DNA from: an uncultured Bradyrhizobium sp.
GTDB taxonomy: Bacteria > Pseudomonadota > Alphaproteobacteria > Rhizobiales > Xanthobacteraceae
Length of the DNA stretch: 64,000 nucleotides
Direction of reading: 5' to 3'
Assembly: GCF_947648125.1 (NCBI RefSeq)
Contig: NZ_CANSMR010000001.1
Span: forward strand, 558,001 to 622,000
Numbering within the stretch: position 1 is the stretch's first letter; the number at the start of each line of letters is the position of its first letter. The translations under genes and the position numbers were made by a program. The notes below the pieces were generated by a model. The model worked only from the letters and a program-made list of their open reading frames with translations, was not told where the DNA came from and did not search any database. Shown here piece by piece: positions 26,201-36,071 of this stretch.

Positions 26201-27082
26201 ATGAAAGCTGCGGCTTTCGCCTACGCCCGCGCGACCAGCGTCGTGAATGCGCTGGAGTTGCTTGCCGCGCATGGCGACAAGGCGAAGGTTCTGTCGGGTG
26301 GCCAGAGCCTGATGCCGGCCATGAACTTGCGACTCATCTCCCCGGACATTCTGGTCGATATCGGTGGCCTCGCCGAGCTGCGCGGCATCGCCGTGAGGGC
26401 AGGCGTGCTGGCCGTTGGCGCGCTGACGCGGCATGTCGACCTGCTCAGATCGCCGGAGATTGCGCTGCACGCGCCGCTCTTGCGGGATGCCGTTGCCCAC
26501 GTTGCTCATCCTGCAATTCGTAATCGCGGAACGATAGGCGGTAGCCTTGCGCATGCCGATCCGGCATCGGAGCTGCCGGCCTGTGTTATCGCGCTTGACG
26601 CCACGATCGTTGTTCGCGGTCCGACGGGCGAGCGCCGGATTGCTGCGACCGAGTTTTTCAAGGGCATCTACGAAACGGCGCTGTCGCCGGACGAATTGCT
26701 TGTCGCGATCGAGGTGCCGGTCGCGGGCGAGGGCTCGACATTTTTCTTTCAGGAGTATGCCCGGCGGCATGGTGATTACGCCGTCGTTGGTCTCGCCGCG
26801 CGTGCCTTTGTTGCAACTGGCAGGTTCACGGATCTTCGGCTCGGCTTCTTTGCGGTTGGCGACCGGCCTCTGCTGGCGGCGGCCGCAGACAAGTTGATCA
26901 ATGCATCCGTGACCTCAGCCGTGCTCGCAGAAGCCGCGACAGCGTTGGCCGATGAACTCGATCCACTAGAGGATCAGCAGGCCACCACGGCGATGCGCCG
27001 ACATCTCGCTACGGTTTTGCTCCGGCGCTGCGTGGCCGCATTGCTGGCGCGGCCCGAGCTGGAAGCGGGAGTAGCCAGGTGA
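26201..27082 (+). CDS. Mo hydroxylase FAD-binding subunit (CoxM/XdhB type)
   Basis: The medium subunit passes electrons from the 2Fe-2S clusters to FAD. ATG 26201, 10 bases after GGGAGG, gives 293 aa. FAD-domain motifs are clear: LSGGQSLMPAMNLRL, and HPAIRNRGTIGGSLAHADPASE, which holds the conserved IRNRGTIGG loop. A CO dehydrogenase C-terminal domain follows. It is cytoplasmic. The gene overlaps the next by four bases, starting a three-gene enzyme operon. Confidence 0.93.
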   Translation: MKAAAFAYARATSVVNALELLAAHGDKAKVLSGGQSLMPAMNLRLISPDILVDIGGLAELRGIAVRAGVLAVGALTRHVDLLRSPEIALHAPLLRDAVAHVAHPAIRNRGTIGGSLAHADPASELPACVIALDATIVVRGPTGERRIAATEFFKGIYETALSPDELLVAIEVPVAGEGSTFFFQEYARRHGDYAVVGLAARAFVATGRFTDLRLGFFAVGDRPLLAAAADKLINASVTSAVLAEAATALADELDPLEDQQATTAMRRHLATVLLRRCVAALLARPELEAGVAR

Positions 27083-27564
27083 GCGCCCCAGTGCCGGTTT
27101 CGCTTCTGGTCAACGACGAGCCCATTGATGCATTTGTATTGCCGCGTCTCAATCTCGCTGACTTCCTCCGGGAGAACCTGAAGCTGACCGGAACCCATGT
27201 CGGTTGCGAGCACGGCGTTTGTGGTGCCTGCACGGTCCGGATCGATGGCGAGATCGTCCGCTCTTGCCTGATGCTGGCGGTCCAGGCGCAGGGGGCGTCA
27301 GTCGAGACCATCGAGGGGCTGTCCGACAGCGGCGAAATCGCCGACCTTCAGGCGGCCTTTCGCGAACGCAATGCCTTGCAGTGCGGCTATTGCACGCCTG
27401 GGATGCTGATGACGGCGCAAGACTTGCTGAAGCATTTGCCCGTGCCTGATCGTCAAGCGATCCGCGAGCATCTTTCCGGCAATTATTGCCGCTGCACCGG
27501 CTATCAAGCCATTGTGGACGCCGTCGAGGCGACCGCCAAGACGCGCGCGGAGCGGCCGGCATGA
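27079..27564 (+). CDS. Mo hydroxylase 2Fe-2S subunit (CoxS type)
   Basis: The 161-aa small subunit starts at GTG 27079, overlapping the FAD-subunit stop. The N-terminal plant-type cluster uses CEHGVCGAC and a later Cys (RSCLM). The C-terminal helical cluster domain uses CGYCTPGM and CRCTGY. All eight cluster cysteines are present. It feeds electrons from the Mo site to FAD. Confidence 0.95.
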   Translation: MSAPVPVSLLVNDEPIDAFVLPRLNLADFLRENLKLTGTHVGCEHGVCGACTVRIDGEIVRSCLMLAVQAQGASVETIEGLSDSGEIADLQAAFRERNALQCGYCTPGMLMTAQDLLKHLPVPDRQAIREHLSGNYCRCTGYQAIVDAVEATAKTRAERPA

Positions 27565-29951
27565 CGGTGACCCGTGCGCCAGCAGAGACCCTTTCGGTGC
27601 TCGATCGCCCGAATTCCTATATCGGTAAGACGGTGCCACGGCCGAACCTCGACAGGTTGCTGCAAGGGCGTGGACAGTATGTCAGCGACCTGGAATTGCC
27701 GCGGATGGCGCACGTGGTTTTTCTACGGTCGCCCTATGCCCACGCCAGAATTGTGGCGATCGATGCCGACGCGGCACGACGTATGTCCGGTGTCATTTCC
27801 ATCGTCACCGGTCGAGAGCTTGAGGCTGTCATCACGCCGTGGGTCGGCGTGCTCTCGCATCTGAAGGGATTGAAGTCGGCGCCGCAGCACGCGATCGCGG
27901 TCGATCGGGCCTGCTGGCAGGGTGAGGCGGTCGCGGCGATTGTCGCAACCAGCCGTGCGGTGGCTGAAGATGCAATGGAGCAAATTGCCGTCGACTACGA
28001 GGAACTCGAGGCGGTCACGGACATGCGCACCGCGCTCGATCCGGCGACGCCTGTCATTCACGCCGCGCTCGGTGACAATCTTGCATTTGAACGGACCCTC
28101 AACGCCGGCGACGTCGACCTGGCATTGTCGGGGTCGGAGGTGGTCGAGGCCGACTTCGTATTCGGGCGCCACACCGGCGTGACGCTTGAACCGCGGGCGG
28201 TGGTTGCCGACTGGAATGCGGCCGAGGCGCGGCTGACGATCTATCAGGGCACACAGGCGCCGCACATGGTACAGAACATCGCAGCCCTGCATCTCGGACT
28301 GAGGGAAGCGCAGGTCCGGGTGGTCTGCAAGGATGTCGGCGGCTCGTTCGGCATCAAGGTCCACATCTACGCCGACGAAATGGCGACCTATGCGCTGTCC
28401 AAGCTGCTACGGCGGCCGATCAAGTTCGTGGCCGACCGGGTCGAGAGCTTCAACACGGACATTCACGCCCGCGATCATCGATGCAGGGGCCGGATCGGCG
28501 TCAGGCCGGACGGCACCATCACGGCTTTCGAGATCGACGACCTGACGGGGATCGGTCCCTATTCGATGTATCCGCGCACCAGCGCCATCGAGGCCAATCA
28601 GGTGGTCAATCTCGTCGGCGGGCCGTATGTCACGGCGAACTATCGGGCGCGAGCGCGGGTCGTCTTCCAGAACAAGAACGTGATGTGTCAGTACCGGGCA
28701 GTCGGACACCCGATTGCCTGTTCGGTCACCGAGGGTCTGGTCGACCTTGCCGCAGCGAAGATCGGCATGGATCCTGTGGAGATCCGCCGGCGCAATCTGA
28801 TCCCCGACGATGCTTATCCTTGTGCATCCCCCTCCGGGATGAAATTCGAGCAGCTTTCGCATCACGCCTCGCTGGCCAAGCTGCTGCAGATGATGGATTA
28901 CGACGCCTTGCGTGCCGAGCAAGCGGCATCGCGCGCCAGAAACATTCACCGGGGTATCGGAATCGCCAGCTTCATCGAGGTGACCAATCCCAGTGCCGCC
29001 TTCTACGGCGTCGGCGGCGCGAAAATCTCGTCGCAGGATGGCGTTGCGGTTCGGCTCGACGCGCAAGGCTCGGTGATCTGCCAGACCAGCATCACGGAGC
29101 AGGGGCAAGGGTCGGAATCGCTGACTGCCCAGATCGTGGGCAGCGTGCTGGGCGTTTCGATGGAGCGGGTCCGCGTGACCCTGGGCGATACCGACAACAC
29201 GCCCTATGGCGGCGGCACTTGGGCCTCGCGCGGTGCCGGCATCGGCGGCGAAGCCGCGTTGCAGGCCGCCAAGGCCCTGCGCCAGAATATCCTTGATGTC
29301 GCCGCGGCCATCCTGCAATCGACGCCGGCCGGGCTGGATATCGTCAACAACAGCATTGTCAACGCTGACGACGGTGCGCCGCGGATCGAGCTGAACGAGC
29401 TCGCGCAGATCGTCTATTTTCGGCCGGATACCCTCCCGCCGGGCATCCAGCCCGAATTGATGGCGACCCGTCATTTCGTGCCGCGCCAATATCCCTTCGC
29501 GTTCACAAACGGGGTTCAGGCCGCATGGCTGGAGGTCGATACCGATACCGGGTTCGTGACGCTGCTGAAGCATTGGGTCGTCGAAGACTGCGGCACCATC
29601 ATCAACCCGCAACTGGTCGACGAGCAGATCCGGGGCGGAGTCGTGCAGGGGCTCGGCGCGGCGCTGTTCGAGAAATGCGTCTATGACGAGCGCGGTCAGC
29701 TGACCAACGCCAATATGGCGGACTACCTGGTCCCGATGTCCGGCGAGATGCCCGATATCGAGATCGGTCACGTGGTGTCTCCGACGCAGGAAACGGAGCT
29801 CGGAGCCAAAGGGGCAGGTGAGGCAGGCACGGCGGGCGCAGCAGCTGCGGTTGCCAATGCGGTCAATGACGCGCTGCGGCCGTTCGGCGCAACAATTACC
29901 GAGATTCCGCTCACGCCTCAGGTTATCCTGACGGCCTTGGGACGAATCTGA
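27561..29951 (+). CDS. Mo hydroxylase large molybdopterin subunit
   Basis: ATG 27561 overlaps the small-subunit stop; 796 aa. It has both halves of the aldehyde oxidase/xanthine dehydrogenase fold, with GGSFGIK and the catalytic-glutamate motif KGAGEAGTAG near the end. The CO dehydrogenase signature AYRCSFR is absent. In its place is CQYRAVGHPIACSVTE, so this is not a CO oxidiser. It probably hydroxylates a heterocycle or aldehyde. The enzyme needs the MCD cofactor; no maturation genes are in the window. The downstream ABC importer probably brings in its substrate. Confidence 0.92.
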   Translation: MTVTRAPAETLSVLDRPNSYIGKTVPRPNLDRLLQGRGQYVSDLELPRMAHVVFLRSPYAHARIVAIDADAARRMSGVISIVTGRELEAVITPWVGVLSHLKGLKSAPQHAIAVDRACWQGEAVAAIVATSRAVAEDAMEQIAVDYEELEAVTDMRTALDPATPVIHAALGDNLAFERTLNAGDVDLALSGSEVVEADFVFGRHTGVTLEPRAVVADWNAAEARLTIYQGTQAPHMVQNIAALHLGLREAQVRVVCKDVGGSFGIKVHIYADEMATYALSKLLRRPIKFVADRVESFNTDIHARDHRCRGRIGVRPDGTITAFEIDDLTGIGPYSMYPRTSAIEANQVVNLVGGPYVTANYRARARVVFQNKNVMCQYRAVGHPIACSVTEGLVDLAAAKIGMDPVEIRRRNLIPDDAYPCASPSGMKFEQLSHHASLAKLLQMMDYDALRAEQAASRARNIHRGIGIASFIEVTNPSAAFYGVGGAKISSQDGVAVRLDAQGSVICQTSITEQGQGSESLTAQIVGSVLGVSMERVRVTLGDTDNTPYGGGTWASRGAGIGGEAALQAAKALRQNILDVAAAILQSTPAGLDIVNNSIVNADDGAPRIELNELAQIVYFRPDTLPPGIQPELMATRHFVPRQYPFAFTNGVQAAWLEVDTDTGFVTLLKHWVVEDCGTIINPQLVDEQIRGGVVQGLGAALFEKCVYDERGQLTNANMADYLVPMSGEMPDIEIGHVVSPTQETELGAKGAGEAGTAGAAAAVANAVNDALRPFGATITEIPLTPQVILTALGRI

Positions 29952-30019
29952 GTGGAGACGTTTCGGGCAAAGACAACACGATAAGCAAAACACAGACAGT
30001 TCTTGGGGAGGAATAGGTC

Positions 30020-31273
30020 ATGACGAACAAGGTCACCAAAGCTGGATCGATATCGCGGCGTCGTCTGCTGACGACGGCAAGCGCCGGCGCCGCTCTCGCC
30101 GTCTCGCCCTTTCGCATCAATCTGCTCCAGGCTGAGGAAGCCCCGATCAAGATTGGCTTCCCGGTTCCTTTGACCGGTCCGTATGGCGCCGAGGCGCAGG
30201 ACCAGGTGCGGGCGGGGCAGCTCGCTGTTGCCCAATTCAACGATGCCGGCGGTCTCAACGGCCGCAAGGCCGAGCTCGTCGTGCGCGACGACAAGCTCAA
30301 TCCCGGTGAGGCGGCAACGCGGACATTGGAGCTGGTCGAGAAGGAGAAGGTGAATTTCGTCGTCGGCAGTCTGTCCGCGGCAGTTCAGCTTGCGATCAAC
30401 AACGTCACCAAAGAGCGCGGCGTCATCTTCAATTCGATCAGCCAGTCCGACGCCATCAACGAGGCGGCCGACTTCAGCAAGTACACATTCCACGAAGCGC
30501 TGAATCCGCACATGACGTCAGGCGCGGTCGGCCGCTATGCCTTCGCCAAATTCGGCAAGAAGGTTGCGTTCCTCACGGCGGATTACGCCTACGGTCACGA
30601 GATGGTTCGCGGTTTCCTCGAGGTCGGCAAGGAGTTCAACGTCGAGAACCTCGGCGACGTCCGCCATCCGCTGGGAACGACCGACTTCTCCACGTTGCTG
30701 CCGCGTCTCCAGGCGCTGAAGCCCGATATTCTGTGCATCAGCAATTTCGGCCGCGACCAGCAGATCGCACTGAAGCAGGCGACCGACTTTGGCATCAAGA
30801 AGTCGATCCAGATCATCGCGCCGCTGCTCTCGCATGCCAGCCGCGTCGCGGCCGGCCCCCAGGCATTCGAAGGCGTCGTCGGCGGCTGCTCGTTCTACTG
30901 GGGCATCGAGGACAAATTCGCCTCGACCAAGGCATTCAACGATGCGTTCCGCAAGATGTACGACGGCAAGCTGCCCACCGACTACGGTGCGCTCGGCTAT
31001 GGCGGTGTTCGGACGGTGCTGGAGGCGGTCAAGGGCGCCGGCAGCGTGGAGACCGACAAGGTCGTCGCGGCATTGGAAGCGCTGAAGTACGACGACTACA
31101 AGGGGCCGCAATATTATCGCAAATGCGACCACCAGTCGGTGCAATCGGTGCTCGTGATCAAGTCGAAGTCCAAGGATCTGAGGAACGAGTCCGACGTGTT
31201 CGAGGTCCTGTCGACCGAAGAACCCAACGAGAAGTACCTGCGCACCTGCGAGGCGCTCGGTCACAAGAGCTGA
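30020..31273 (+). CDS. Branched-chain-amino-acid-type ABC substrate-binding protein (Tat)
   Basis: The 417-aa periplasmic binding protein of the Peripla_BP_6 (LivK) family has a twin-arginine signal, SISRRRLLTTASAGAALAV. The mature part opens with IKIGFPVPLTGPYG, typical of the family. Tat export suggests folding before export. The ATG sits 6 bases after GAGGAATAG. Two permeases and two ATPases follow, making a complete importer. These systems take many ligands besides amino acids, and the link to the Mo hydroxylase suggests an aromatic or heterocyclic ligand. Confidence 0.9.
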   Translation: MTNKVTKAGSISRRRLLTTASAGAALAVSPFRINLLQAEEAPIKIGFPVPLTGPYGAEAQDQVRAGQLAVAQFNDAGGLNGRKAELVVRDDKLNPGEAATRTLELVEKEKVNFVVGSLSAAVQLAINNVTKERGVIFNSISQSDAINEAADFSKYTFHEALNPHMTSGAVGRYAFAKFGKKVAFLTADYAYGHEMVRGFLEVGKEFNVENLGDVRHPLGTTDFSTLLPRLQALKPDILCISNFGRDQQIALKQATDFGIKKSIQIIAPLLSHASRVAAGPQAFEGVVGGCSFYWGIEDKFASTKAFNDAFRKMYDGKLPTDYGALGYGGVRTVLEAVKGAGSVETDKVVAALEALKYDDYKGPQYYRKCDHQSVQSVLVIKSKSKDLRNESDVFEVLSTEEPNEKYLRTCEALGHKS

Positions 31274-31327
31274 GCTCGTGCGACGGCGTGCGCCACGGGG
31301 CGGTGCGCGCCGTGCGGAGGGGGACAA

Positions 31328-32212
31328 ATGGCGGGCCTGAGCTTTGACCTGATCGCGCTGCAACTGTTTGCCGGGCTGGCGCTCGGCGCCATCTACGTGC
31401 TGTTTGCGATCGGCCTCTCGCTGATCTTCGGGATGTTGACGGTCGTCAACTTCGCCCATGGCGCGTTCTACATGGTCGGCGCCTATGTCGGGCTCTATCT
31501 GATCTCGATCGGGGGCAATTTCTGGATTTGCCTCGTGGCTGTGCCGATCGCCATCGGACTGTTCGGCCTTGCCGTCGAGCGCGTGCTGATCCGGCCGCTT
31601 TACGGCCGCGGCATCGACTATCCGCTGCTGCTGACCTTCGGGCTGAGCTACGTGATGGTCGAATGTGTGCGCATTGCCTTTGGCAAGACCGGCTATCCTT
31701 TCGACACGCCCGAGGTTCTGCAGGGCGCCGTCGACATTGGCGTCGGCTATTTCCCGCTCTACCGCCTGTTCGTGATCGGCGCGACGGCCGTCGTGCTGCT
31801 GGCGCTCTGGCTGTTTCTGGAGAAGACCAGCTTCGGGCTGATTATCCGCGCCGGCGCGCGCGATCCGCAAATCGTCCGTGTCCTTGGGGTCGATGTTTCC
31901 AAGGTCTGGTTGATCGTGTTCGGGATAGGTACCGCGATCGCGGGCTTTGCCGGCCTGCTGGCCGCGCCGCTCCAGGGCGTCATTCCGGAGATGGGCGGCA
32001 CGATCCTCGCCGAAGCCTTCGTTGTGACCGTCGTAGGAGGGATGGGGTCGATCGGCGGCGCCGTACTGGCAGGCCTCCTGGTTGGTGTGGTGGTCAGCAT
32101 GACCTCGTTGTTCGCGCCCGAAATGGCCAAGGTTTCGATCTTTGCCTTGATGGCGGTCGTTCTGATCGTTCGTCCCCAGGGCTTCTTCGGCCGCGCCGGA
32201 TTGATGAGCTGA
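31328..32212 (+). CDS. ABC permease, LivH type
   Basis: The 294-aa membrane protein has about eight hydrophobic helices and the LivH features GLSLIFGMLTVVNFAHGAFYM near the start and the loop VRVLGVDVSKVW later. It pairs with the LivM-type gene 7 bases downstream to form the transmembrane channel. GGAGGGGGAC precedes the start. Confidence 0.92.
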   Translation: MAGLSFDLIALQLFAGLALGAIYVLFAIGLSLIFGMLTVVNFAHGAFYMVGAYVGLYLISIGGNFWICLVAVPIAIGLFGLAVERVLIRPLYGRGIDYPLLLTFGLSYVMVECVRIAFGKTGYPFDTPEVLQGAVDIGVGYFPLYRLFVIGATAVVLLALWLFLEKTSFGLIIRAGARDPQIVRVLGVDVSKVWLIVFGIGTAIAGFAGLLAAPLQGVIPEMGGTILAEAFVVTVVGGMGSIGGAVLAGLLVGVVVSMTSLFAPEMAKVSIFALMAVVLIVRPQGFFGRAGLMS

Positions 32213-32219
32213 GCCCGGC

Positions 32220-33206
32220 ATGACCGAAACCACGCAATCGATCAAACAGCCCGGTGCCGCGACGGGCGGTTTGTACGAGTTCGCGACGCGGCATCGTGCC
32301 AGCATTGTCGCAGCGGTCATTCTGGTTTTCCCGCTGGTGATGCCGTTTACAGCTCTGGCTGTGAACATCCTGATCTACGGGCTATATGCTCTCGGCTTCA
32401 ACCTCGTGTTTGGATATCTGGGTCTGTTGTCGTTCGGTCATGCGGCGCTGTTCGGGACCGGTGCCTACCTCTGTGGCATCGCCATCGTGCACTTCGGCTG
32501 GCCGTGGTATGCGGCGATCGCGGCCGGGATAGCCGGCGGATTGTTGATGGCGCTGTTGATCGGCGTGCTCGCGATCAGGACCCGAGGTATCTACTTCGCC
32601 ATGGTCACAATGGCGCTGTCGCAATGCGTCTACTACCTTTTCTACCAGGCGGTTGATCTGACCGGCGGCGAGAACGGCCTTCGCGGCATCAACGTCCGCA
32701 TCATCGATCTGTTCGGCCTGCGGATCGATTTCATCAATCCGATGACCCGCTACTACGTCATCGCGGCTTTTGTGATCGCCGCGTTCTTCGTGATGTCACG
32801 CATTCTGGCGTCGCCCTTTGGTGCCGTCATCGAAGCGGTGCGCGAGAACGAGGGGCGTGCCCGCGCGTCCGGTTACGACGTGACCCTGACGCGATTGCTG
32901 ACCTTCGTCCTGTCAGGCGGTTTCTGCGGCCTCGCGGGTGCGTTGCAGGCCTTGCACCTGTCGATCGTTCCGATCGAAATCCTGCATTACGAGACCTCGG
33001 GCCTGGTCGTGATGATCGCTCTCCTCGGCGGCATGGGGACGTTCTTCGGACCGATGATCGGCGCCGCTGTCTTCCTGGTCCTGGAGAATGTGGTCTCGGT
33101 GTGGACCGTTCACTGGCAACTGATCGTTGGAGCGATCTTCATCGCATGCGTGCTGTTCTTCCCGGCGGGCATCTGGGGCACGCTGATCGCGCGGGGCAGA
33201 CGATGA
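32220..33206 (+). CDS. ABC permease, LivM type
   Basis: The 328-aa membrane protein has the LivM features GFNLVFGYLGLLSFGHAALFG and the EAA-like loop AVRENEGRARASGYDV. It partners with the LivH-type permease. Its stop overlaps the first ATPase start (ATGA). Confidence 0.92.
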   Translation: MTETTQSIKQPGAATGGLYEFATRHRASIVAAVILVFPLVMPFTALAVNILIYGLYALGFNLVFGYLGLLSFGHAALFGTGAYLCGIAIVHFGWPWYAAIAAGIAGGLLMALLIGVLAIRTRGIYFAMVTMALSQCVYYLFYQAVDLTGGENGLRGINVRIIDLFGLRIDFINPMTRYYVIAAFVIAAFFVMSRILASPFGAVIEAVRENEGRARASGYDVTLTRLLTFVLSGGFCGLAGALQALHLSIVPIEILHYETSGLVVMIALLGGMGTFFGPMIGAAVFLVLENVVSVWTVHWQLIVGAIFIACVLFFPAGIWGTLIARGRR

Positions 33207-33973
33207 GCGCCACAGAAGGCCGGGCCGGAGAAATCATTCTGCGCACCAGCGGCGTCGGCAAGACGTTCGGGAAGTTCGTCGCCCTCAACAATATCTCGGC
33301 CGAGTTTTCCAGGGGAGCGATCACCTCCATCATTGGTCCGAACGGGGCTGGAAAGAGCACCTACTTCAACCTGCTGTGTGGCGCCTTTCCGCCGACGAAA
33401 GGCAACGTCGAGTTCGAGGGCAAGGATGTCACCGGTCTGCCGCAACACCGCTTCGCGCATATGGGGATCGCGAAATCCTTTCAAATCACCAGCGTGTTTC
33501 CACAGCTTACGACACGAGAGAACATCCGCGTCGGCCTGCAGGCGCTGGTGTCGCGATACGATATCTGGCGTCCCCGTGCGCGCCTGACCGAACTTGTCGA
33601 GCGGGCGGACGAGCTGCTGGCGCTCGTCGGGTTGTGGGAATCCCGGGAACGCGCGGCCAAGACGCTGGCCCATGGTGAGCAGCGGGCACTGGAGATCGGC
33701 ATGGCGCTTGCCAGCCAGCCCCGCTTGCTGCTGCTGGACGAGCCGACGGCCGGCATGAGCCCGGAAGAAACCCGGACCATGATGGATTTGATCGTGAAAC
33801 TCGCCAGGGAGCGCACGGTTATCCTCGTCGAGCACAAGATGAAGCTGGTGCTCGGGATCAGCGATCGCATCCTCGTGCTGCACCACGGAGAACTGCTGGC
33901 CGAGGGAACGCCGCAGGAGGTCCGGCAGAACGAGGCGGTAAAGCGGGTCTATCTCGGCCAGCGGGAGCACTGA
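33203..33973 (+). CDS. ABC ATPase, LivG type
   Basis: ATG 33203 overlaps the LivM stop; 256 aa. Walker A is GPNGAGKS. The signature motif reads LAHGEQRALEIGMAL, in place of LSGGQ, as usual for LivG. Walker B is LLLLDEPTAGMSP, followed by the H-loop (VEHKM). The BCA_ABC C-terminal tail is present. Confidence 0.94.
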   Translation: MSATEGRAGEIILRTSGVGKTFGKFVALNNISAEFSRGAITSIIGPNGAGKSTYFNLLCGAFPPTKGNVEFEGKDVTGLPQHRFAHMGIAKSFQITSVFPQLTTRENIRVGLQALVSRYDIWRPRARLTELVERADELLALVGLWESRERAAKTLAHGEQRALEIGMALASQPRLLLLDEPTAGMSPEETRTMMDLIVKLARERTVILVEHKMKLVLGISDRILVLHHGELLAEGTPQEVRQNEAVKRVYLGQREH

Positions 33974-33977
33974 CGGG

Positions 33978-34682
33978 ATGCTGCAGATCAGCAAGCTCAA
34001 TGCCTGGTATGGCGCAAGTCACGCGTTACAGGACATCAGTCTCGAGGTGAGCAAGGGCGAAATCGTCTGCCTGATCGGTCGCAATGGGGCCGGCAAGACG
34101 ACGACGTTGAAATCGATTATGGGGTTGATGGGGCGCGCGCGCGGCTCGGTCACCTTCAAGGGTGAAGAGCTGCTGCGCCAGCCGGCGCATGTGCGCTTCG
34201 CGTTGGGACTGGCCTACGTTCCGGAGGAACGACGGATTGTGCAGGGACTGACCGTGCGGGAGAATTTGCGGCTCGGGCTGGTCGCCTCGAAGCAGAAGAA
34301 GCGGGAAGCCGAGCTGATCGACGAGATTGCTGCGATCTTCCCCCGGCTGGCCGAGCGCATGGATCAAGAGGCGGTCACGATGTCCGGCGGCGAGCAGCAG
34401 ATGCTGGCGATCGCGCGGGCGATGATCGCAAAGCCAGACCTGATCATGCTGGATGAGCCGTCGGAGGGCATCATGCCGGTCCTGGTCGACGAGATGTTCG
34501 AGCTGTTCAGCAGCATGAAGGCGCAGGGAACGACGGTTCTGCTGGTCGAGCAGAACGTCGAGCTCGCACTCGGCATCGCCGATCGTGCCTATGTGCTGGA
34601 CCAGGGAGCTGTGGTGCATCAGGCCTCCGCGCAGGCGCTGCTCGCCGACGACGAGATCAAGGAGCGCTACTGCTCGGTGTGA
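33978..34682 (+). CDS. ABC ATPase, LivF type
   Basis: The 234-aa second ATPase starts four bases after the LivG-type stop. Motifs are GRNGAGKTTTLKSIMG, signature MSGGEQQML, Walker B LIMLDEPSEGIMP and VEQNVELAL. It completes the heteromeric importer. The operon ends here; a convergent dehydrogenase follows 45 bases on. Confidence 0.94.
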   Translation: MLQISKLNAWYGASHALQDISLEVSKGEIVCLIGRNGAGKTTTLKSIMGLMGRARGSVTFKGEELLRQPAHVRFALGLAYVPEERRIVQGLTVRENLRLGLVASKQKKREAELIDEIAAIFPRLAERMDQEAVTMSGGEQQMLAIARAMIAKPDLIMLDEPSEGIMPVLVDEMFELFSSMKAQGTTVLLVEQNVELALGIADRAYVLDQGAVVHQASAQALLADDEIKERYCSV

Positions 34683-34727
34683 GCAGGCTCTCGGATCAGC
34701 GCGCGTGCCACCGGCACGTACTGAACT

Positions 34728-35879
34728 TTATTCCGCAGCGCTCGCGATCGCGTCGGCTTTCCGATCGGTGACGACGACCTTGATCGCGTCATCGACGCGG
34801 TCCCGCGCATATCTGAGCGCGGTCGGCAAGTCGGCCAGCGGAAACGTATGCGTGTGGATCCTGGTCGCGTCGAACCGCTTCGCTGCCATCAATTCCATCG
34901 CGCGGTGTGTGGCGCTGCGGCCTTCGCCGCGGATGCCATAGGCATAGATGTTGTTTCGAACGAGGTGCGCAACGTCCAGCGTCGCGGCCTCGTGCGGGAA
35001 GGCGGCGAGGCAGATCTTGCCGCCGCGATTGGTCATGTGAATGGCCTGGTTGAGTGTCGCTTCGGTGCCGGCACATTCGACGACATAGTCCGCGCCGATC
35101 CCCCCTGTTAGTTGTTTCACGACCTCAACGACGTCTTCGTCGTTGACGTTGATGACGCGGTCGGCCCCCAATTCCCCGCCGATCGCCAGCCGCTTGTTGC
35201 GCGTCCCGGTCAGGATGACCGGGCTTGCGCCAAGCGCCTTGGCCACAGCAACTGCGAGAAGTCCGATCGGCCCTGGGCCGATCACCAAGACGCTCTCGCC
35301 GGCCACCAATCCCCCCAATTCCGTCAAGCCATACATTGACGTCCCGGCAGTCACCACGAGCGTTGCTTCCGCATCGCTCATGGTATCCGGGACGTGCGCC
35401 AGCGTATTGATGTGGTTCACCGCGTATTCGGCGAATCCGCCGTCGGTCGTAAAGCCGTTGGCGCGGTGACCCTTCTCCGGCCTTCCATAGTTGAAGCAGG
35501 ATGTGTACATGCCCTGGCGGCAGCGTTTGCATTGGCCGCACCCGGCGTGGATCTCGACGCTGACCCGCTCGCCGATTTTGAACTCGTCGACATCAGGGCC
35601 AAGCGCGGCAACCGTGCCCATGTATTCGTGACCCGGCGTAAAGTTCTTGTTGAAGGGCGCGCCGCCTTGAATGCTTGCCGGCGACCCGGCATGGATGATT
35701 TCGAGATCGGTGGCGCAGATCGCAACCGCGTCGATGCGCACCAGCACTTCGGCACGCGACGGGACCGGCGTCGGCTTGTCGCGAAGCAGGAGCTGGTCGG
35801 GGTCACCAAGGACCCAGGCTTTCATCAGATCGGGGACGGGAAGATCGGGCGATGTCTTGACGCCGGGCGGCTCGTACAT
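34728..35879 (-). CDS. Zinc-dependent alcohol dehydrogenase
   Basis: The 383-aa medium-chain dehydrogenase has the catalytic zinc motif GHEYMGTVAA, four structural-zinc cysteines (CGQCKRCRQGMYTSC) and a Rossmann motif VLVIGPGPIGLLA. The start has AGGAAG upstream; an internal ATG (MKAWVLGDPD) 18 codons later is an alternative. It is convergent with the importer operon, so co-regulation is possible but not shown. It would oxidise an alcohol or polyol with NAD(P). Confidence 0.9.
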   Translation of the reverse strand: MYEPPGVKTSPDLPVPDLMKAWVLGDPDQLLLRDKPTPVPSRAEVLVRIDAVAICATDLEIIHAGSPASIQGGAPFNKNFTPGHEYMGTVAALGPDVDEFKIGERVSVEIHAGCGQCKRCRQGMYTSCFNYGRPEKGHRANGFTTDGGFAEYAVNHINTLAHVPDTMSDAEATLVVTAGTSMYGLTELGGLVAGESVLVIGPGPIGLLAVAVAKALGASPVILTGTRNKRLAIGGELGADRVINVNDEDVVEVVKQLTGGIGADYVVECAGTEATLNQAIHMTNRGGKICLAAFPHEAATLDVAHLVRNNIYAYGIRGEGRSATHRAMELMAAKRFDATRIHTHTFPLADLPTALRYARDRVDDAIKVVVTDRKADAIASAAE

Positions 35880-36071
35880 GGGCGCTTCCTGTTTTAGCTC
35901 TCAGCCTAGCGCGAAACGGCGGTCTGCCGCGAGCATCCGATCGTTGGCACCCGGCTGTTGCATTTGCTGCACGGCAGCAAGCGCGTCGCAAAACCTTCAT
36001 GCGCGGCCTATACTTGGTCCCCCGTTGATGTTGAAATCCGCATTGCATCCTCTCCCAGACCGGAGCCTCCC

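Noticed and set aside
27561-29951. Naming the Mo hydroxylase a CO dehydrogenase (coxL)
   Set aside because: The AYRCSFR active-site loop of true CO dehydrogenase is absent.
28407-29993. A 528-codon minus-strand frame
   Set aside because: It is antisense to the Mo hydroxylase large subunit and has no ribosome site.
30518-32368. A 616-codon minus-strand frame
   Set aside because: It is antisense to the Liv-type binding protein and permease. Composition is typical of an antisense frame in high-GC DNA.
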